Source: SHZI01 sp038214295
Lineage (GTDB): Bacteria; Pseudomonadota; Gammaproteobacteria; Steroidobacterales; GCA-2729495
Length of the DNA: 64,000 bases
Direction of reading: 5' to 3'
NCBI GenBank assembly: GCA_038214295.1
Contig: JBBQSA010000006.1
Span: forward strand, 29,146 to 93,145
Below are positions 31,257 to 40,769 of the stretch, piece after piece (position 1 is the stretch's first letter; each line of letters opens with the position of its first letter). The notes beneath the pieces were generated by a model that had not been told where the DNA came from, did no database searches, and was given only the letters and a program-made list of their open reading frames with translations. The position numbers were made by a program, and so were the translations under genes.

Positions 31257-31814
31257 CTAGAACTCCATGATTTCTTTTTGTTTTTCTTCGGAAATTCTGT
31301 CGACTTCCGCCACGTACTTGTCCGTCAGTTCCTGGATCTGCTGGGCACTCTGCCGCTCCAGGTCCTCGTTGATCAGTTTTTCCTTCAGGGCTTCCTTGAT
31401 GTCGGTCATGGCATCCCGCCTCACATTACGGATGGCCACCCGGCCCAGCTCGGCTTCCTGCTTCACCAGCTTGGCCAGGTCCCGCCGTCGCTCCTCGGTC
31501 AGGACGGGCAGGGGCACCCGGATCACCGTGCCGGCCGTCACCGGGGTGAAGCCGAGGTTGGCGCCCATGATGGCCTTCTCGATGACCCCCACCATGCCCT
31601 TCTCCCACGGCGTGACCGTCAGCGTCCGCGCGTCCTCCACCGAGATGTTCGCGGTCTGGGAGAGCGGGACGTTGGTGCCGTAGTACTCGATCATCAGGTG
31701 CTCCAGGAGGGCGGGACTTGCCCTCCCGGTACGAAGTTTACGTAATGCATGGCCCATTGCTGTGACGCACTTCGCCATGCGCTGGTCTGCATCCTGCCGG
31801 ATTTCGTTGATCAC
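31257..31814 (-). CDS. frr: Ribosome recycling factor
   Basis: 185 residues. Splits post-termination ribosomes with EF-G. Three-helix bundle typical of RRF (MAKCVTAMGHALRKLRTGRASPALLEH; RIPLP-like IRVPLPVLTEERR; VRNVRRDA). 19 bases after pyrH. Confidence 0.97.
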   Translation of the reverse strand: MINEIRQDADQRMAKCVTAMGHALRKLRTGRASPALLEHLMIEYYGTNVPLSQTANISVEDARTLTVTPWEKGMVGVIEKAIMGANLGFTPVTAGTVIRVPLPVLTEERRRDLAKLVKQEAELGRVAIRNVRRDAMTDIKEALKEKLINEDLERQSAQQIQELTDKYVAEVDRISEEKQKEIMEF

Positions 31815-31833
31815 GCTCCGCCCCTCTTAACCG

Positions 31834-32556
31834 CTAGCCTGTAACCAGCGTCCCCACATTCTCGCCCCGGGCCAGCCGGAGAAGTTCCCCCGCCACCTGG
31901 AGGTTGAACACCCGGATGGGGACATTGTTCTCCCGACACATGACCACAGCGGTCGTGTCCATCACGTTCAGCTTGTCGTTGATCACGCGATCGAAGGTCA
32001 ACCGGTCGTAGCGCGTGGCCTTGGGATCCTTGACCGGGTCGGCTGTATACACGCCGTCCACCTTGGTGCCTTTGACGAGTACGTCGGCCCCCACCTCGAT
32101 GGCGCGAAGCGCGGCAGCCGTATCGGTGGTGAAGAAGGGATTGCCGGTTCCTGCCGCGAAGATGGCCACGCGCCCCTTCTCGAGGTGGCGGATCGCCCGG
32201 CGGCGGATGTAGTCCTCGCTGACCTCGTGGATCTGGAGCGCCGACATCACGCGGGCGTGACACCCGACGCGCTCCAGCGCGTCCTGCATGGCGAGCGAAT
32301 TGATCACCGTAGCCAGCATGCCCATGTGGTCGCCCGTCACGCGGTCCATGCCCGCACGGGCCAAGCCGGCACCCCGAAAGATATTGCCGCCGCCGATGAC
32401 GATGCCCAGCTCGACCCCCAGAGCCCTGACTTCCTTGACCTCGTTGGCAATACGGGTGAGGACGTCGGGATCGATGCCGTAGTCCCCGCCACCCATCAGT
32501 GCCTCACCGCTGAGTTTCAGCAGGATGCGGCGATAGAGCAGACGTGCCTCGTTCAT
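31834..32556 (-). CDS. pyrH: Uridylate kinase
   Basis: 240 residues. Phosphorylates UMP to UDP; amino acid kinase fold. RILLKLSGEALMG at residue 10, GGGNIFRG, and GTGNPFFTTDTAAALRA are characteristic. A 124-base gap separates it from tsf. Confidence 0.97.
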   Translation of the reverse strand: MNEARLLYRRILLKLSGEALMGGGDYGIDPDVLTRIANEVKEVRALGVELGIVIGGGNIFRGAGLARAGMDRVTGDHMGMLATVINSLAMQDALERVGCHARVMSALQIHEVSEDYIRRRAIRHLEKGRVAIFAAGTGNPFFTTDTAAALRAIEVGADVLVKGTKVDGVYTADPVKDPKATRYDRLTFDRVINDKLNVMDTTAVVMCRENNVPIRVFNLQVAGELLRLARGENVGTLVTG

Positions 32557-32680
32557 GGACCAGAACCCGCGCGCAACCGGAGGGGTGAGTGACGTAAAGC
32601 TGGCCGGATTCTACCGGATTTGGCCACCACGAGACCGGGCCCTGACGAGGAAATGGCGCTGCAGGTATCCGGGAGCTGCC

Positions 32681-33559
32681 TCACCCCTGGGAATGCATGG
32701 CCGCCACGGCTTCAGCGATATTCTCGGTCTTTTTCTCGATCCCCTCGCCAACTTCAAGCCGCACAAAGCGGTGCACCCGGGCGCCGCGGTCCTTGAGGAG
32801 CTTGGCGATCGATGTGTCCGGGTCCTTGACGAATGGCTGGCCTACAAGCGCGATTTCGTTGAGGTACTTGCGCAAGCGGCCCTCGACCATCTTGGCAACG
32901 ATTTCCGGAGGCTTGCCTTCGCCGGCGGCCTGCTCGGTCAGGATCCGGCGCTCATTGGCGCGCAGGTCCTCGGGCACGTCGTCCGGCGACAGGTAGCGCG
33001 GATTGCTGGCGGCGATATGCATCGCGAGGTCCCTGCCCAGCTCTTCGTCACCGCCCTCGAAATCGACCAGAACGCCGATTCGCGTACCGTGAAAATAGCC
33101 ACCCAGCTTGCCCTTTGGCCGGACGAATTCGAACCGGCGGACGCCGATGTTCTCGCCGATCTTCGCAACCAGATCGCGGCGCGCTTCCTCGAGCGTCTGA
33201 CCGCCCGCGACCGGCAGTGCCATCAGCGCCTCAACCGTCGCAGGCTGTTCCCTCGCGGCCAATTCGGTCGCCGCGCTAGCGAAACGCATGAAATGATCGT
33301 CCTTGGCAACGAAATCCGTTTCGCAGTTCACTTCAAGAATGACCGTAACGTCGCCCTTGACGCTCGTGGCCGTCAGGATCTGGCCCTCGGCGGCAATTCG
33401 CCCCGCCTTCTTCTCGGCTTTTGCCTGGCCGCGGGTGCGGAGCAGCTCGATGGCCGCCTCGATGTTGCCGTCGGAATCGACCAGTGCCTTCTTGCACTCC
33501 ATCATTCCGGCGCCGGTACGCTCACGGAGGTCCTTGACGAGGTTTGCAGCTATGGACAT
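32681..33559 (-). CDS. tsf: Elongation factor Ts
   Basis: 292 residues. Nucleotide exchange factor for EF-Tu. UBA-like N-terminus with LRERTGAGMMECKKAL at residue 12, then the dimerisation domains with VNCETDFVAKDDHF. 16 bases downstream of rpsB. Confidence 0.98.
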   Translation of the reverse strand: MSIAANLVKDLRERTGAGMMECKKALVDSDGNIEAAIELLRTRGQAKAEKKAGRIAAEGQILTATSVKGDVTVILEVNCETDFVAKDDHFMRFASAATELAAREQPATVEALMALPVAGGQTLEEARRDLVAKIGENIGVRRFEFVRPKGKLGGYFHGTRIGVLVDFEGGDEELGRDLAMHIAASNPRYLSPDDVPEDLRANERRILTEQAAGEGKPPEIVAKMVEGRLRKYLNEIALVGQPFVKDPDTSIAKLLKDRGARVHRFVRLEVGEGIEKKTENIAEAVAAMHSQG

Positions 33560-33575
33560 TCAGGGTGTCTCCCGT

Positions 33576-34523
33576 TCAGGCGTCGCCGGAGGCTTCCGGT
33601 GCGTCGGTGGTTTCGGCATCAGCGACCGGTGCCGAATCAACGACCGGAGCGTCATCAACGACCGGTGTGTCAGCGCCGGCCATGACCGGCTTCGCCGTGC
33701 GACTACGGGCAGCGGGCGCGCCGGCGGCTTTGCGTGGTGCGCGTTTGGCCGGAGCCGGGCGGCGTCCTTCCGGAGACGACTTGGGCCGACCCTCGGCATC
33801 CAGCTCGACGAAGTCGTCTTCGCCGACGGGGAGGGCCGGAATCGACGCCTTGCCCTCGAGCACCGCATCGGCAACGGCGAGCGTATACAGCTCTGCCGCC
33901 CGCATGGCATCGTCATTGCCGGGAACCATGTACTGGACGCCGTCGGGCGTCGAATTCGTGTCCACGATGCCGATGACGGGAATCCCGAGCTTGTTGGCCT
34001 CGTGCACCGCGATCTTCTCGTGCCCGACATCAATCACGAAGATCGCATCAGGCAGGGAGCCCATGGACTTGACGCCGCCCAGGCTGCGCTCGAGTTTTTC
34101 GCGCTCACGGCGGCGCTCGAGAACTTCCTTCTTGGTTAGCTTGCCAAAGCGTCCGTCGAGCTCCATCGCGTCGAGATCCTCGAGGCGCTTGATGGACTGC
34201 TTCACCGTCTTGAAGTTGGTCAGGGTGCCACCGAGCCAGCGATGGGTGACATGAGGCATACCGCAGCGGTCAGCCTGGGTCTTCACGGACTCCCGGGCGG
34301 CGCGCTTCGTGCCAACAAAAAGGATGCGCCCGCCGTCAGCAGAGAGCGAGCGGATGAAGGCGGTGGCTTTCCGGAGCAGCGGAACGGTGTGCTCCAGGTT
34401 AATGATGTGGATGTTGTTGCGGGCGCCGAAGATGTACGGGCCCATCTTGGGGTTCCAGTAGCGGGTCTGGTGGCCAAAATGCACACCAGCCTCAAGCATC
34501 TGGCGCATGCTCACTTCAGTCAT
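33576..34523 (-). CDS. rpsB: 30S ribosomal protein S2 with C-terminal extension
   Basis: 315 residues. Core S2 (about residues 1-240) has MLEAGVHFGHQTRYWNPKM at the N-terminus and FVIDVGHEKIAVHEANKLGIPVIGIVDTN. The ATG at 34523 follows AAAGGAG. The last 75 or so residues form an Ala/Pro/Lys-rich then acidic tail, longer than E. coli S2 (241 residues). First gene of the superoperon. Confidence 0.97.
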   Translation of the reverse strand: MTEVSMRQMLEAGVHFGHQTRYWNPKMGPYIFGARNNIHIINLEHTVPLLRKATAFIRSLSADGGRILFVGTKRAARESVKTQADRCGMPHVTHRWLGGTLTNFKTVKQSIKRLEDLDAMELDGRFGKLTKKEVLERRREREKLERSLGGVKSMGSLPDAIFVIDVGHEKIAVHEANKLGIPVIGIVDTNSTPDGVQYMVPGNDDAMRAAELYTLAVADAVLEGKASIPALPVGEDDFVELDAEGRPKSSPEGRRPAPAKRAPRKAAGAPAARSRTAKPVMAGADTPVVDDAPVVDSAPVADAETTDAPEASGDA

Positions 34524-34697
34524 GGGATCTCCTTTAAAGGTCGGCGGCGAGACTTGCGTCTCGGCACACAGGCCTGTTTCTGCTTCGGGTTGGGGCCGCC
34601 GCGTTCCCCATCCGGCAACCGGCTCCCGAAACGGGAACAGGCACCCAGCCAGACGTGACGGAACGCGTGTGGATTTCATTGCCTCTAGGGCGCGCGC
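34524..34697 (-). promoter_or_regulatory. rpsB leader (5' untranslated region)
   Basis: The distance from the proposed start site near 34691 to the rpsB ATG is about 165 bases, long for an mRNA leader. In E. coli S2 represses its own operon by binding the rpsB leader, so an operator is expected here. I did not recognise the conserved RNA fold by eye. Confidence 0.4.
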
Positions 34698-34726
34698 TTT
34701 ATACCATAGCGGATTAGCAGTCACAA
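34698..34726 (-). promoter_or_regulatory. Sigma-70 promoter for rpsB superoperon
   Basis: On the minus strand: -35 TTGTGA (34726-34721), 17-base spacer ending in TGG, -10 TATAAA (34703-34698). The TGG just before the -10 makes an extended -10 element. The following GCGCGCGCCC is a GC-rich discriminator of the kind seen in stringently controlled ribosomal promoters. Confidence 0.75.
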
Positions 34727-34784
34727 CGCGGTTCCGGCCCCCGGCGAAGCACCCGGACCAAGCCCGGCCGGATCAAACCGACGG

Positions 34785-35552
34785 ATGAGCATCACGATAA
34801 AGACGCCTGCTGAGCAGGCCGCCATGCGGGTAGCCGGCAAATTGACCGCGGACGTCCTCGATATGATTGGCCCCTATATCCAGCCCGGGGTCACCACGGA
34901 CGAGCTGGACCGGATCTGCCATGACTACATCGTCGATGTGCAGCATGCCATCCCTGCCCCGCTGAATTACCGGGGTTTTCCCAAGTCCATCTGCACCTCC
35001 GTAAACCACGTCGTCTGCCATGGCATTCCCGGGGACAGGACGCTGCGACCGGGTGACGTCGTCAATGTCGACATCACCGTCATCAAGGACGGCTTCCATG
35101 GCGACAGCAGCCGCATGTTCTTCGTGGGCAAAGGCACGATCCAGGGCGAACGCGTGGTCCGTGCCAGCCGGGAGGCACTCTGGCTGGGCATCGAACAGGC
35201 CCGGCCCGGCAAGCGGCTTGGCGACATCGGGCATGCAATCCAGGCTTACGTTGAATCCCTTGGATTCAGCGTGGTTCGGGAGTATTGCGGCCATGGCATC
35301 GGCCGCATCTTTCACGAGGACCCCCAGGTGCTGCATTACGGCGAGCCGGGCACGGGGCTCGAATTGCGGGAGGGCCTGACCTTCACGATCGAACCGATGG
35401 TCAACCTGGGCAAGCGCCACGTCCGGCTGTTGCCGGACGGCTGGACTGTGGTCACCCGTGATCACTCGCTCTCGGCCCAGTGGGAGCACACGATCCTGAT
35501 CACAAGGGACGGCTGCGAGGTCCTCACGCTCGGTGCGGACGAACGCCGATGA
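34785..35552 (+). CDS. map: Methionine aminopeptidase, type I
   Basis: 255 residues. Removes N-terminal methionine from nascent proteins. Dimetal ligands are visible in NVDITVIKDGFHGDSSR, CGHGIG, FTIEPMV and WEHTILIT. Divergent from rpsB, as in E. coli, and coupled to glnD by an ATGA overlap. Confidence 0.98.
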   Translation: MSITIKTPAEQAAMRVAGKLTADVLDMIGPYIQPGVTTDELDRICHDYIVDVQHAIPAPLNYRGFPKSICTSVNHVVCHGIPGDRTLRPGDVVNVDITVIKDGFHGDSSRMFFVGKGTIQGERVVRASREALWLGIEQARPGKRLGDIGHAIQAYVESLGFSVVREYCGHGIGRIFHEDPQVLHYGEPGTGLELREGLTFTIEPMVNLGKRHVRLLPDGWTVVTRDHSLSAQWEHTILITRDGCEVLTLGADERR

Positions 35553-38266
35553 ATACCGCGACAGGTCCCGTTTTGAGCCTGTCAGCAGACGAGCAACACC
35601 TGGCCGCCACCGCACTGCAGCCTGACGGCCTGGCCTTCGACTGGCCAGCCGTGCGCCGCCTGCTGCAGGCCGATGGCGACTCCCTGCCAGTCCTGAGAAA
35701 GGTCCTGGCTGCAGGCAGCGCGGCGCTGAAACAGCGCTTCCTGGCCGGCGAGCTGGCCGCCAGGCTGGTGGCAGACCGTGCCGCACTGGTCGACCTCGTG
35801 GTCTGCGAAGCGTGGCGGCGGGCCGGCGATGCCATCCATGCCGACTGCGCGCTCGTGGCCGTCGGCGGCTATGGCCGCGGCGAGTTACACCCGTGCTCGG
35901 ATGTGGACCTGCTGGTGCTCACCCCGGCCCGGCCAACGCCACCATCCCCCGACAGTCTCTCGGACTTCCTGACCCTCCTCTGGGATGCCGGCATCGAGAT
36001 CCGCCACAGCGTGCGGAGCACCGTGGAATGCGGCCAGGATGCCGGGCAGGACCTGACCGTCATTACCACGCTGATGGAAGCCAGGCTGCTGGTCGGACCC
36101 GAGGAGCTGCTGTGGGAGATGCAGTCCGCGATCGCCCCGGGAAAGGTCTGGCCAACCCGGCAGTTCTTCGAGGGCAAGATTCGTGAGCAGCAGACCCGTC
36201 ACCACCGCTACGACGACTCGGCCTACAACCTCGAACCGGACGTCAAGGGCAGCCCCGGCGGACTCCGGGATATCCAGACCATCAGCTGGGTCGCCCTGCG
36301 CGAGTACGGCCGCGGCGACCTCGAGTACCTGGTCAGCCGGAGCTTCCTGAGCCCGCCCGAACTCCGGCTGCTGCTGCAGGGACGCGAATTCCTGTGGCGA
36401 ATCCGCTTTGCCCTCCACCTGCTGACCGGGCGGCACGAGGACCGGCTGCTGTTTGACTACCAGAGCCGCATCGCCCAGCTGTTCGGCTACCAGGATGCCT
36501 CGTACATGCTGGCGGTTGAGCAGTTCATGCAGCGCTACTACCGCACGGTCATGGACCTGAGCCGGCTGAACGAAATGCTGCTCCAGCAATTCCAGGAGGC
36601 AATCCTCAACGACCCGAACGCGGATACTGTCCCGCTCAATGACCGCTTCAGCGTTCACAACGGCTTCCTCCAGGTGGCGGATGACAGCGCGTTCGACCGG
36701 ACGCCATCCGCCCTGCTTGAGCTGTTCCTGATTCTCCAGCAGCGCCCGGAACTCAAGGGGGTCAGCGCCGGAACGATCTCACTCATCCGGCGCAGCCTGA
36801 GCCTGATCGACGATGAATTCCGGCAGGACCCGCGGAACCACCGCCTGTTCCTGCAGATTCTCCGGGCCAAGGAAGGTGTCACGCACGAACTGCGCCGGAT
36901 GAACCGCTACGGAGTCCTGGGCCGCTACGTGCCGGCCTTTGGGCGCATCGTGGGGCGCATGCAATACGATCTGTTTCACGCCTACACGGTTGATGAGCAC
37001 ACACTGTTTGTCGTGAGCAACCTGCGCCGCTTCGCCCTCGAGCGGTACAACCATGAGTTTCCGCGCTGCTCGGAGCTGATGCAGGCGTTGCCGGCGCCCG
37101 AGCTCGCTTACCTGGCCGGCCTGTTTCACGACATCGCCAAGGGCCGTGGTGGCGACCACTCCGAGCTGGGCGCCCTCGACGCCGAGTCTTTCGTGCTCGA
37201 ACACGGCATGAGCCGCTACGATGCTCGGCTCGTCGCGTGGCTGGTGCGCAAGCACCTGTTGCTCTCGCTGACTGCCCAGAAGCGGGACATCAGCGACCCG
37301 GCCATCATCCGCGACTTTGCAAGCCAGGTTGGCGACGAGGTTCACCTGGATTACCTCTATCTTCTTACTGTCGCGGACGTCCGGGGCACGAACCCGAAGC
37401 TCTGGAACTCCTGGAAGGCCCAGCTTTTCGAGGAACTGTACGCACAGGCGAAACGCGCGTTGCGCCGCGGCCTGGAGAATCCGGTGGATCGGGACGAACT
37501 CATCGAGGAACGGAAGGCGGCCGCGCGGGACTTGCCCGGCCTTGCCGGTATACCGGCGAGCCGCATCGACACCCTCTGGGCCGAACTCGGCGACGACTAC
37601 TTCCTGCGCTGCCGGCCTGAGGAGATCGCGTGGCACAGCCGTTTGCTGGCCGACCGCGAGGACGAAGGGCGGCGGGTGCTGGTCGGCGTCCAGAGCGAAG
37701 CGTCAGGGGCAGGAACCACCGTGTTGGTCTATGCGCCCCAGGACCGGTCAACGTTCGCGACGGTGACGGCGGTGCTGGACGAACTTGGACTGAACATTGC
37801 AGACGCCCGCATCATCCGGCTCGGCAACGGCTTCAGCCTGTCCACTTATGTCGTCCTGGAAAACGCCGGAGTGCAGGCCCGGGACGACGAGCGTCGCGAC
37901 CAGATTCTCCGCCGGCTGGAACAGGCAATAACGGCCGGCGAGGAAAAGGCCTTGCGGGTCACGCGCCGGCCACCTCGCCAGGTCCGGATGTTCTCGACAC
38001 CGACTCACGTCAGCTTTGCGGCGGACGAGACCAACGACCGTACGGTCATGGAAATCGTCGCTGGCGACCGGCCTGGTCTCCTGTGCCAGGTCGGCCAGGT
38101 TCTGCGCAGTCACCGCGTGGGCATCCAGGCGGCAAAGATCCTGACGGTGGGCGAGCGGGCCGAGGATGTGTTCTATGTAACAGACGCCGGGGGCGCGCCA
38201 CTGTCGCCGGACCTTTGCGACAGCCTCAAGGAAGCTGTTACCCAGGCCCTCGACAGCGCGGCCTGA
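35549..38266 (+). CDS. glnD: [Protein-PII] uridylyltransferase / uridylyl-removing enzyme
   Basis: 905 residues. Nitrogen sensor that uridylylates PII when glutamine is low. Nucleotidyltransferase motif GGYGRGELHPCSDVDLLVL near residue 110, HD hydrolase motif LAGLFHDIAKGRGGDHSE near residue 525, and two C-terminal ACT domains that bind glutamine. The ATG at 35549 overlaps the map stop. Confidence 0.97.
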   Translation: MNTATGPVLSLSADEQHLAATALQPDGLAFDWPAVRRLLQADGDSLPVLRKVLAAGSAALKQRFLAGELAARLVADRAALVDLVVCEAWRRAGDAIHADCALVAVGGYGRGELHPCSDVDLLVLTPARPTPPSPDSLSDFLTLLWDAGIEIRHSVRSTVECGQDAGQDLTVITTLMEARLLVGPEELLWEMQSAIAPGKVWPTRQFFEGKIREQQTRHHRYDDSAYNLEPDVKGSPGGLRDIQTISWVALREYGRGDLEYLVSRSFLSPPELRLLLQGREFLWRIRFALHLLTGRHEDRLLFDYQSRIAQLFGYQDASYMLAVEQFMQRYYRTVMDLSRLNEMLLQQFQEAILNDPNADTVPLNDRFSVHNGFLQVADDSAFDRTPSALLELFLILQQRPELKGVSAGTISLIRRSLSLIDDEFRQDPRNHRLFLQILRAKEGVTHELRRMNRYGVLGRYVPAFGRIVGRMQYDLFHAYTVDEHTLFVVSNLRRFALERYNHEFPRCSELMQALPAPELAYLAGLFHDIAKGRGGDHSELGALDAESFVLEHGMSRYDARLVAWLVRKHLLLSLTAQKRDISDPAIIRDFASQVGDEVHLDYLYLLTVADVRGTNPKLWNSWKAQLFEELYAQAKRALRRGLENPVDRDELIEERKAAARDLPGLAGIPASRIDTLWAELGDDYFLRCRPEEIAWHSRLLADREDEGRRVLVGVQSEASGAGTTVLVYAPQDRSTFATVTAVLDELGLNIADARIIRLGNGFSLSTYVVLENAGVQARDDERRDQILRRLEQAITAGEEKALRVTRRPPRQVRMFSTPTHVSFAADETNDRTVMEIVAGDRPGLLCQVGQVLRSHRVGIQAAKILTVGERAEDVFYVTDAGGAPLSPDLCDSLKEAVTQALDSAA

Positions 38267-38304
38267 CCCACCGGACCACCCGCAGCAACTACCCGGAAAC
38301 CACC

Positions 38305-39132
38305 GTGAACCAAACCAGCATCCAGACCACCATCGAAACGGCCTTCGACGAGCGGGCCTCCCTTGACCTGCCGAATGCACCAGCCGAACTCAAGTCGGCC
38401 GTCTCGGGAGCCATCCGGCTGCTGGACAGCGGTGCTGCCCGCGTCGCCGAAAAGGCCGCGGAAGGCTGGGTCGTCAACCAGTGGCTCAAGAAGGCCGTGC
38501 TCCTGCACTTCGGCATTGAACGCAGCGTGCGCATGCCAGCCGGCGTCACCGACTATTACGACAAGGTACCCCTGAAATACCAGGGCTGGAGCGCTGAGCA
38601 GTTTGCCGCCGCTGGCACCCGCGTGGTGCCGGGCGCCATCGTCCGTCACGGGGCGCATGTGGCCGCCAACGTCGTGCTGATGCCCTCCTTCGTGAACATC
38701 GGCGCCTACATCGACAGCGGCACCATGGTCGATACCTGGGCCACGGTGGGCAGTTGTGCACAGATCGGGCGCAACGTGCACCTGTCGGGCGGCGTTGGCA
38801 TCGGCGGCGTGCTGGAACCGGTGCAGGCCGGGCCGACCATCATCGAGGACAATTGCTTTATCGGGGCGCGCTCGGAGATTGTCGAGGGAGTCATCGTCGA
38901 GGAAGGCGCCGTCATCTCAATGGGCGTCTTCATCGGCCAGAGCACGCGCATCTACGACCGTGCCAGGGACGAAGTCCTTTACGGCAGGGTGCCGGCCGGG
39001 GCCGTCGTGGTCCCGGGGAACCTGCCCTCGGAGGGTGGCCGCTGCAGCCTCTACTGCGCTGTGATCGTGAAGCGCGTCGATGCGCGGACGCGGGCCAAGG
39101 TGTCCCTCAACGAACTGCTGCGCAGCGAATGA
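38305..39132 (+). CDS. dapD: 2,3,4,5-tetrahydropyridine-2,6-dicarboxylate N-succinyltransferase
   Basis: 275 residues. Succinylase branch of diaminopimelate/lysine synthesis, supplying peptidoglycan. Left-handed beta-helix with VLMPSFVNIGAYIDSGTMVDTWATVGS. GTG start at 38305, 38 bases after glnD; the frame is open upstream but that part is a glnD shadow. Paired with dapE, which removes the succinyl group later. Confidence 0.96.
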   Translation: MNQTSIQTTIETAFDERASLDLPNAPAELKSAVSGAIRLLDSGAARVAEKAAEGWVVNQWLKKAVLLHFGIERSVRMPAGVTDYYDKVPLKYQGWSAEQFAAAGTRVVPGAIVRHGAHVAANVVLMPSFVNIGAYIDSGTMVDTWATVGSCAQIGRNVHLSGGVGIGGVLEPVQAGPTIIEDNCFIGARSEIVEGVIVEEGAVISMGVFIGQSTRIYDRARDEVLYGRVPAGAVVVPGNLPSEGGRCSLYCAVIVKRVDARTRAKVSLNELLRSE

Positions 39133-39148
39133 ACCACCCGATACGCCC

Positions 39149-40276
39149 ATGAATAACACCCTGGATTTCACCTGCGAACTCATCCGTCGGCCATCGGTCA
39201 CCCCCGACGACGCGGGTTGCCAGGCACTGCTCGGCGCCCGGCTGGCGGCAGCCGGCTTCACGTTGGAAACGTTGCAATTCGGCGACGTCACCAACCTCTG
39301 GGCCCGGCGCGGCGCCGGCGCGCCGACCCTGTGCTTCGCGGGCCACACCGACGTCGTTCCCGCAGGCCCACTGGATGAGTGGGCGACGGACCCGTTTGTT
39401 CCGGAGGTCCGGGACGGGATTCTTTACGGCCGTGGGGCGGCTGATATGAAGGCCGGGCTGGCGGCAATGATCGGCGCCACCGAGGCGTTTGTCGCGGCGC
39501 ATCCCAAGCACCGCGGATCCATCGCTTTCCTGATTACCAGTGACGAGGAAGGCAAGGCCCAGGATGGCACGAAGCGTGTCATGCAGTTCCTCAAGGAGCG
39601 TGGCGAGCACCTGGACTGGTGCGTGATCGGAGAACCCTCCTGCGAGAAGGCCCTGGGCGACACCATCCGCGTCGGACGCCGGGGCTCACTGAGCGGCATC
39701 CTGACGGTGCACGGGCTGGCTGGCCACGTGGCCTATCCTCACCTGGCACGTAATCCCATCCAGGCCTTCGCACCGGTTCTCGCCGAACTCTATGCAACGC
39801 CGCTCGACCAGGGCAACGAGTTTTTTCCGTCCTCCAGCTTCCAGGTTGTCAGGCTGGAGAGCGTCGGGGACGCCGTCAACGTGACACCGGGATCACTGTC
39901 GACGCGCTTCAATATCCGTTACTCCACAGTCTGGACACACGAGAAGCTGCGCACTCACATCGAAGGCCGCCTCAAGGCTCACGGACTGGATTACGAACTG
40001 CAGTGGCACCTGTCCGGTGAACCATTCCTGACCCCCGGGGGACTACTGACGGACACGGTGGCAGCCGCCGTGCGCAAGCTCACGGGGAGTACGCCCGCCC
40101 TGTCAACCGGCGGGGGAACATCCGATGGCCGCTTCATCGCCCCGAGCGGCACGCACGTAGTGGAGTTCGGCGCCGTTAATGCGTCGATTCACAAGCCCAA
40201 TGAGCAGATCCCCGTGGCGGACATCACGGTCATCAGGGACGTGTACCGGGAGATCCTCGAGCAGCTCCTCGGCTGA
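39149..40276 (+). CDS. dapE: Succinyl-diaminopimelate desuccinylase
   Basis: 375 residues, M20 zinc peptidase family. Metal ligands in FAGHTDVVPAG (His), GRGAADMKAG (Asp) and TSDEEGKAQDGTK (Glu pair). Catalyses the desuccinylation step of lysine biosynthesis. 16 bases after dapD. Its last 44 bases overlap the convergent dsbB 3' end. Confidence 0.97.
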   Translation: MNNTLDFTCELIRRPSVTPDDAGCQALLGARLAAAGFTLETLQFGDVTNLWARRGAGAPTLCFAGHTDVVPAGPLDEWATDPFVPEVRDGILYGRGAADMKAGLAAMIGATEAFVAAHPKHRGSIAFLITSDEEGKAQDGTKRVMQFLKERGEHLDWCVIGEPSCEKALGDTIRVGRRGSLSGILTVHGLAGHVAYPHLARNPIQAFAPVLAELYATPLDQGNEFFPSSSFQVVRLESVGDAVNVTPGSLSTRFNIRYSTVWTHEKLRTHIEGRLKAHGLDYELQWHLSGEPFLTPGGLLTDTVAAAVRKLTGSTPALSTGGGTSDGRFIAPSGTHVVEFGAVNASIHKPNEQIPVADITVIRDVYREILEQLLG

Positions 40277-40769
40277 CACCCGGGCTGACACCGGCGCGCC
40301 AGTTGCTGACCAGGCCGAATAAACCAAGTGCCAGCAGCGCCAGCAGCACCCAGGCAGGCATGCTGAGCCCCAGCAGCCGCCATTCCACGTTCGCGCATTC
40401 GCCAGAGCCAGACAGCACCATGGCCAGCGCCTCCCGCAGGGGAAACGACTCCAGCATGAAGTCGAGCCCGGGCCCGCAAGCCGGCACCCGCTCGGGTGGC
40501 AGCATTGTCAGCCAGATGTGCCGGCCGGCGACGCCAATACCGGCGGCGGCAACCAGCGCCAGCAGGACCCCGTAGATTCGCCGGCCGGTGCCGCCAGCGG
40601 GGTGCAGCGCCGCGACGAGGAACAGGCACCCGAGAACGATTACGGCCACCCGCTGAAAGATGCACAGCGGACAGGGTTCGAGCCCGAGCACATGCTGTGC
40701 ATACAAGGCGTAGCCCATCAGGCCCGCACAGGCCAGGGCACCAAGGGCGTTGGCAACGCGGGCATTCAT
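40233..40769 (-). CDS. dsbB: Disulfide bond formation protein B
   Basis: 178 residues, four transmembrane helices. Reoxidises periplasmic DsbA and passes electrons to quinone. First redox pair CPLC in LEPCPLCIFQR, second periplasmic pair in ERVPACGPGLDF and GSGECANVEW. The Arg/Gly-rich tail after the last helix overlaps the end of dapE on the other strand. ATG at 40769 overlaps the tsaB stop. Confidence 0.93.
   Translation of the reverse strand: MNARVANALGALACAGLMGYALYAQHVLGLEPCPLCIFQRVAVIVLGCLFLVAALHPAGGTGRRIYGVLLALVAAAGIGVAGRHIWLTMLPPERVPACGPGLDFMLESFPLREALAMVLSGSGECANVEWRLLGLSMPAWVLLALLALGLFGLVSNWRAGVSPGVSRGAARGSPGTRP

Noticed and set aside
32581..32688. 9-bp inverted repeat AGGGGTGAG / CTCACCCCT around the pyrH-tsf gap
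   Set aside because: Arms are short and 90 bases apart, and one lies in the tsf stop; chance is likely in GC-rich DNA.
37630..39132. 500-residue frame containing dapD
   Set aside because: The first 225 residues are a shadow of glnD; the DapD protein starts at the GTG at 38305.
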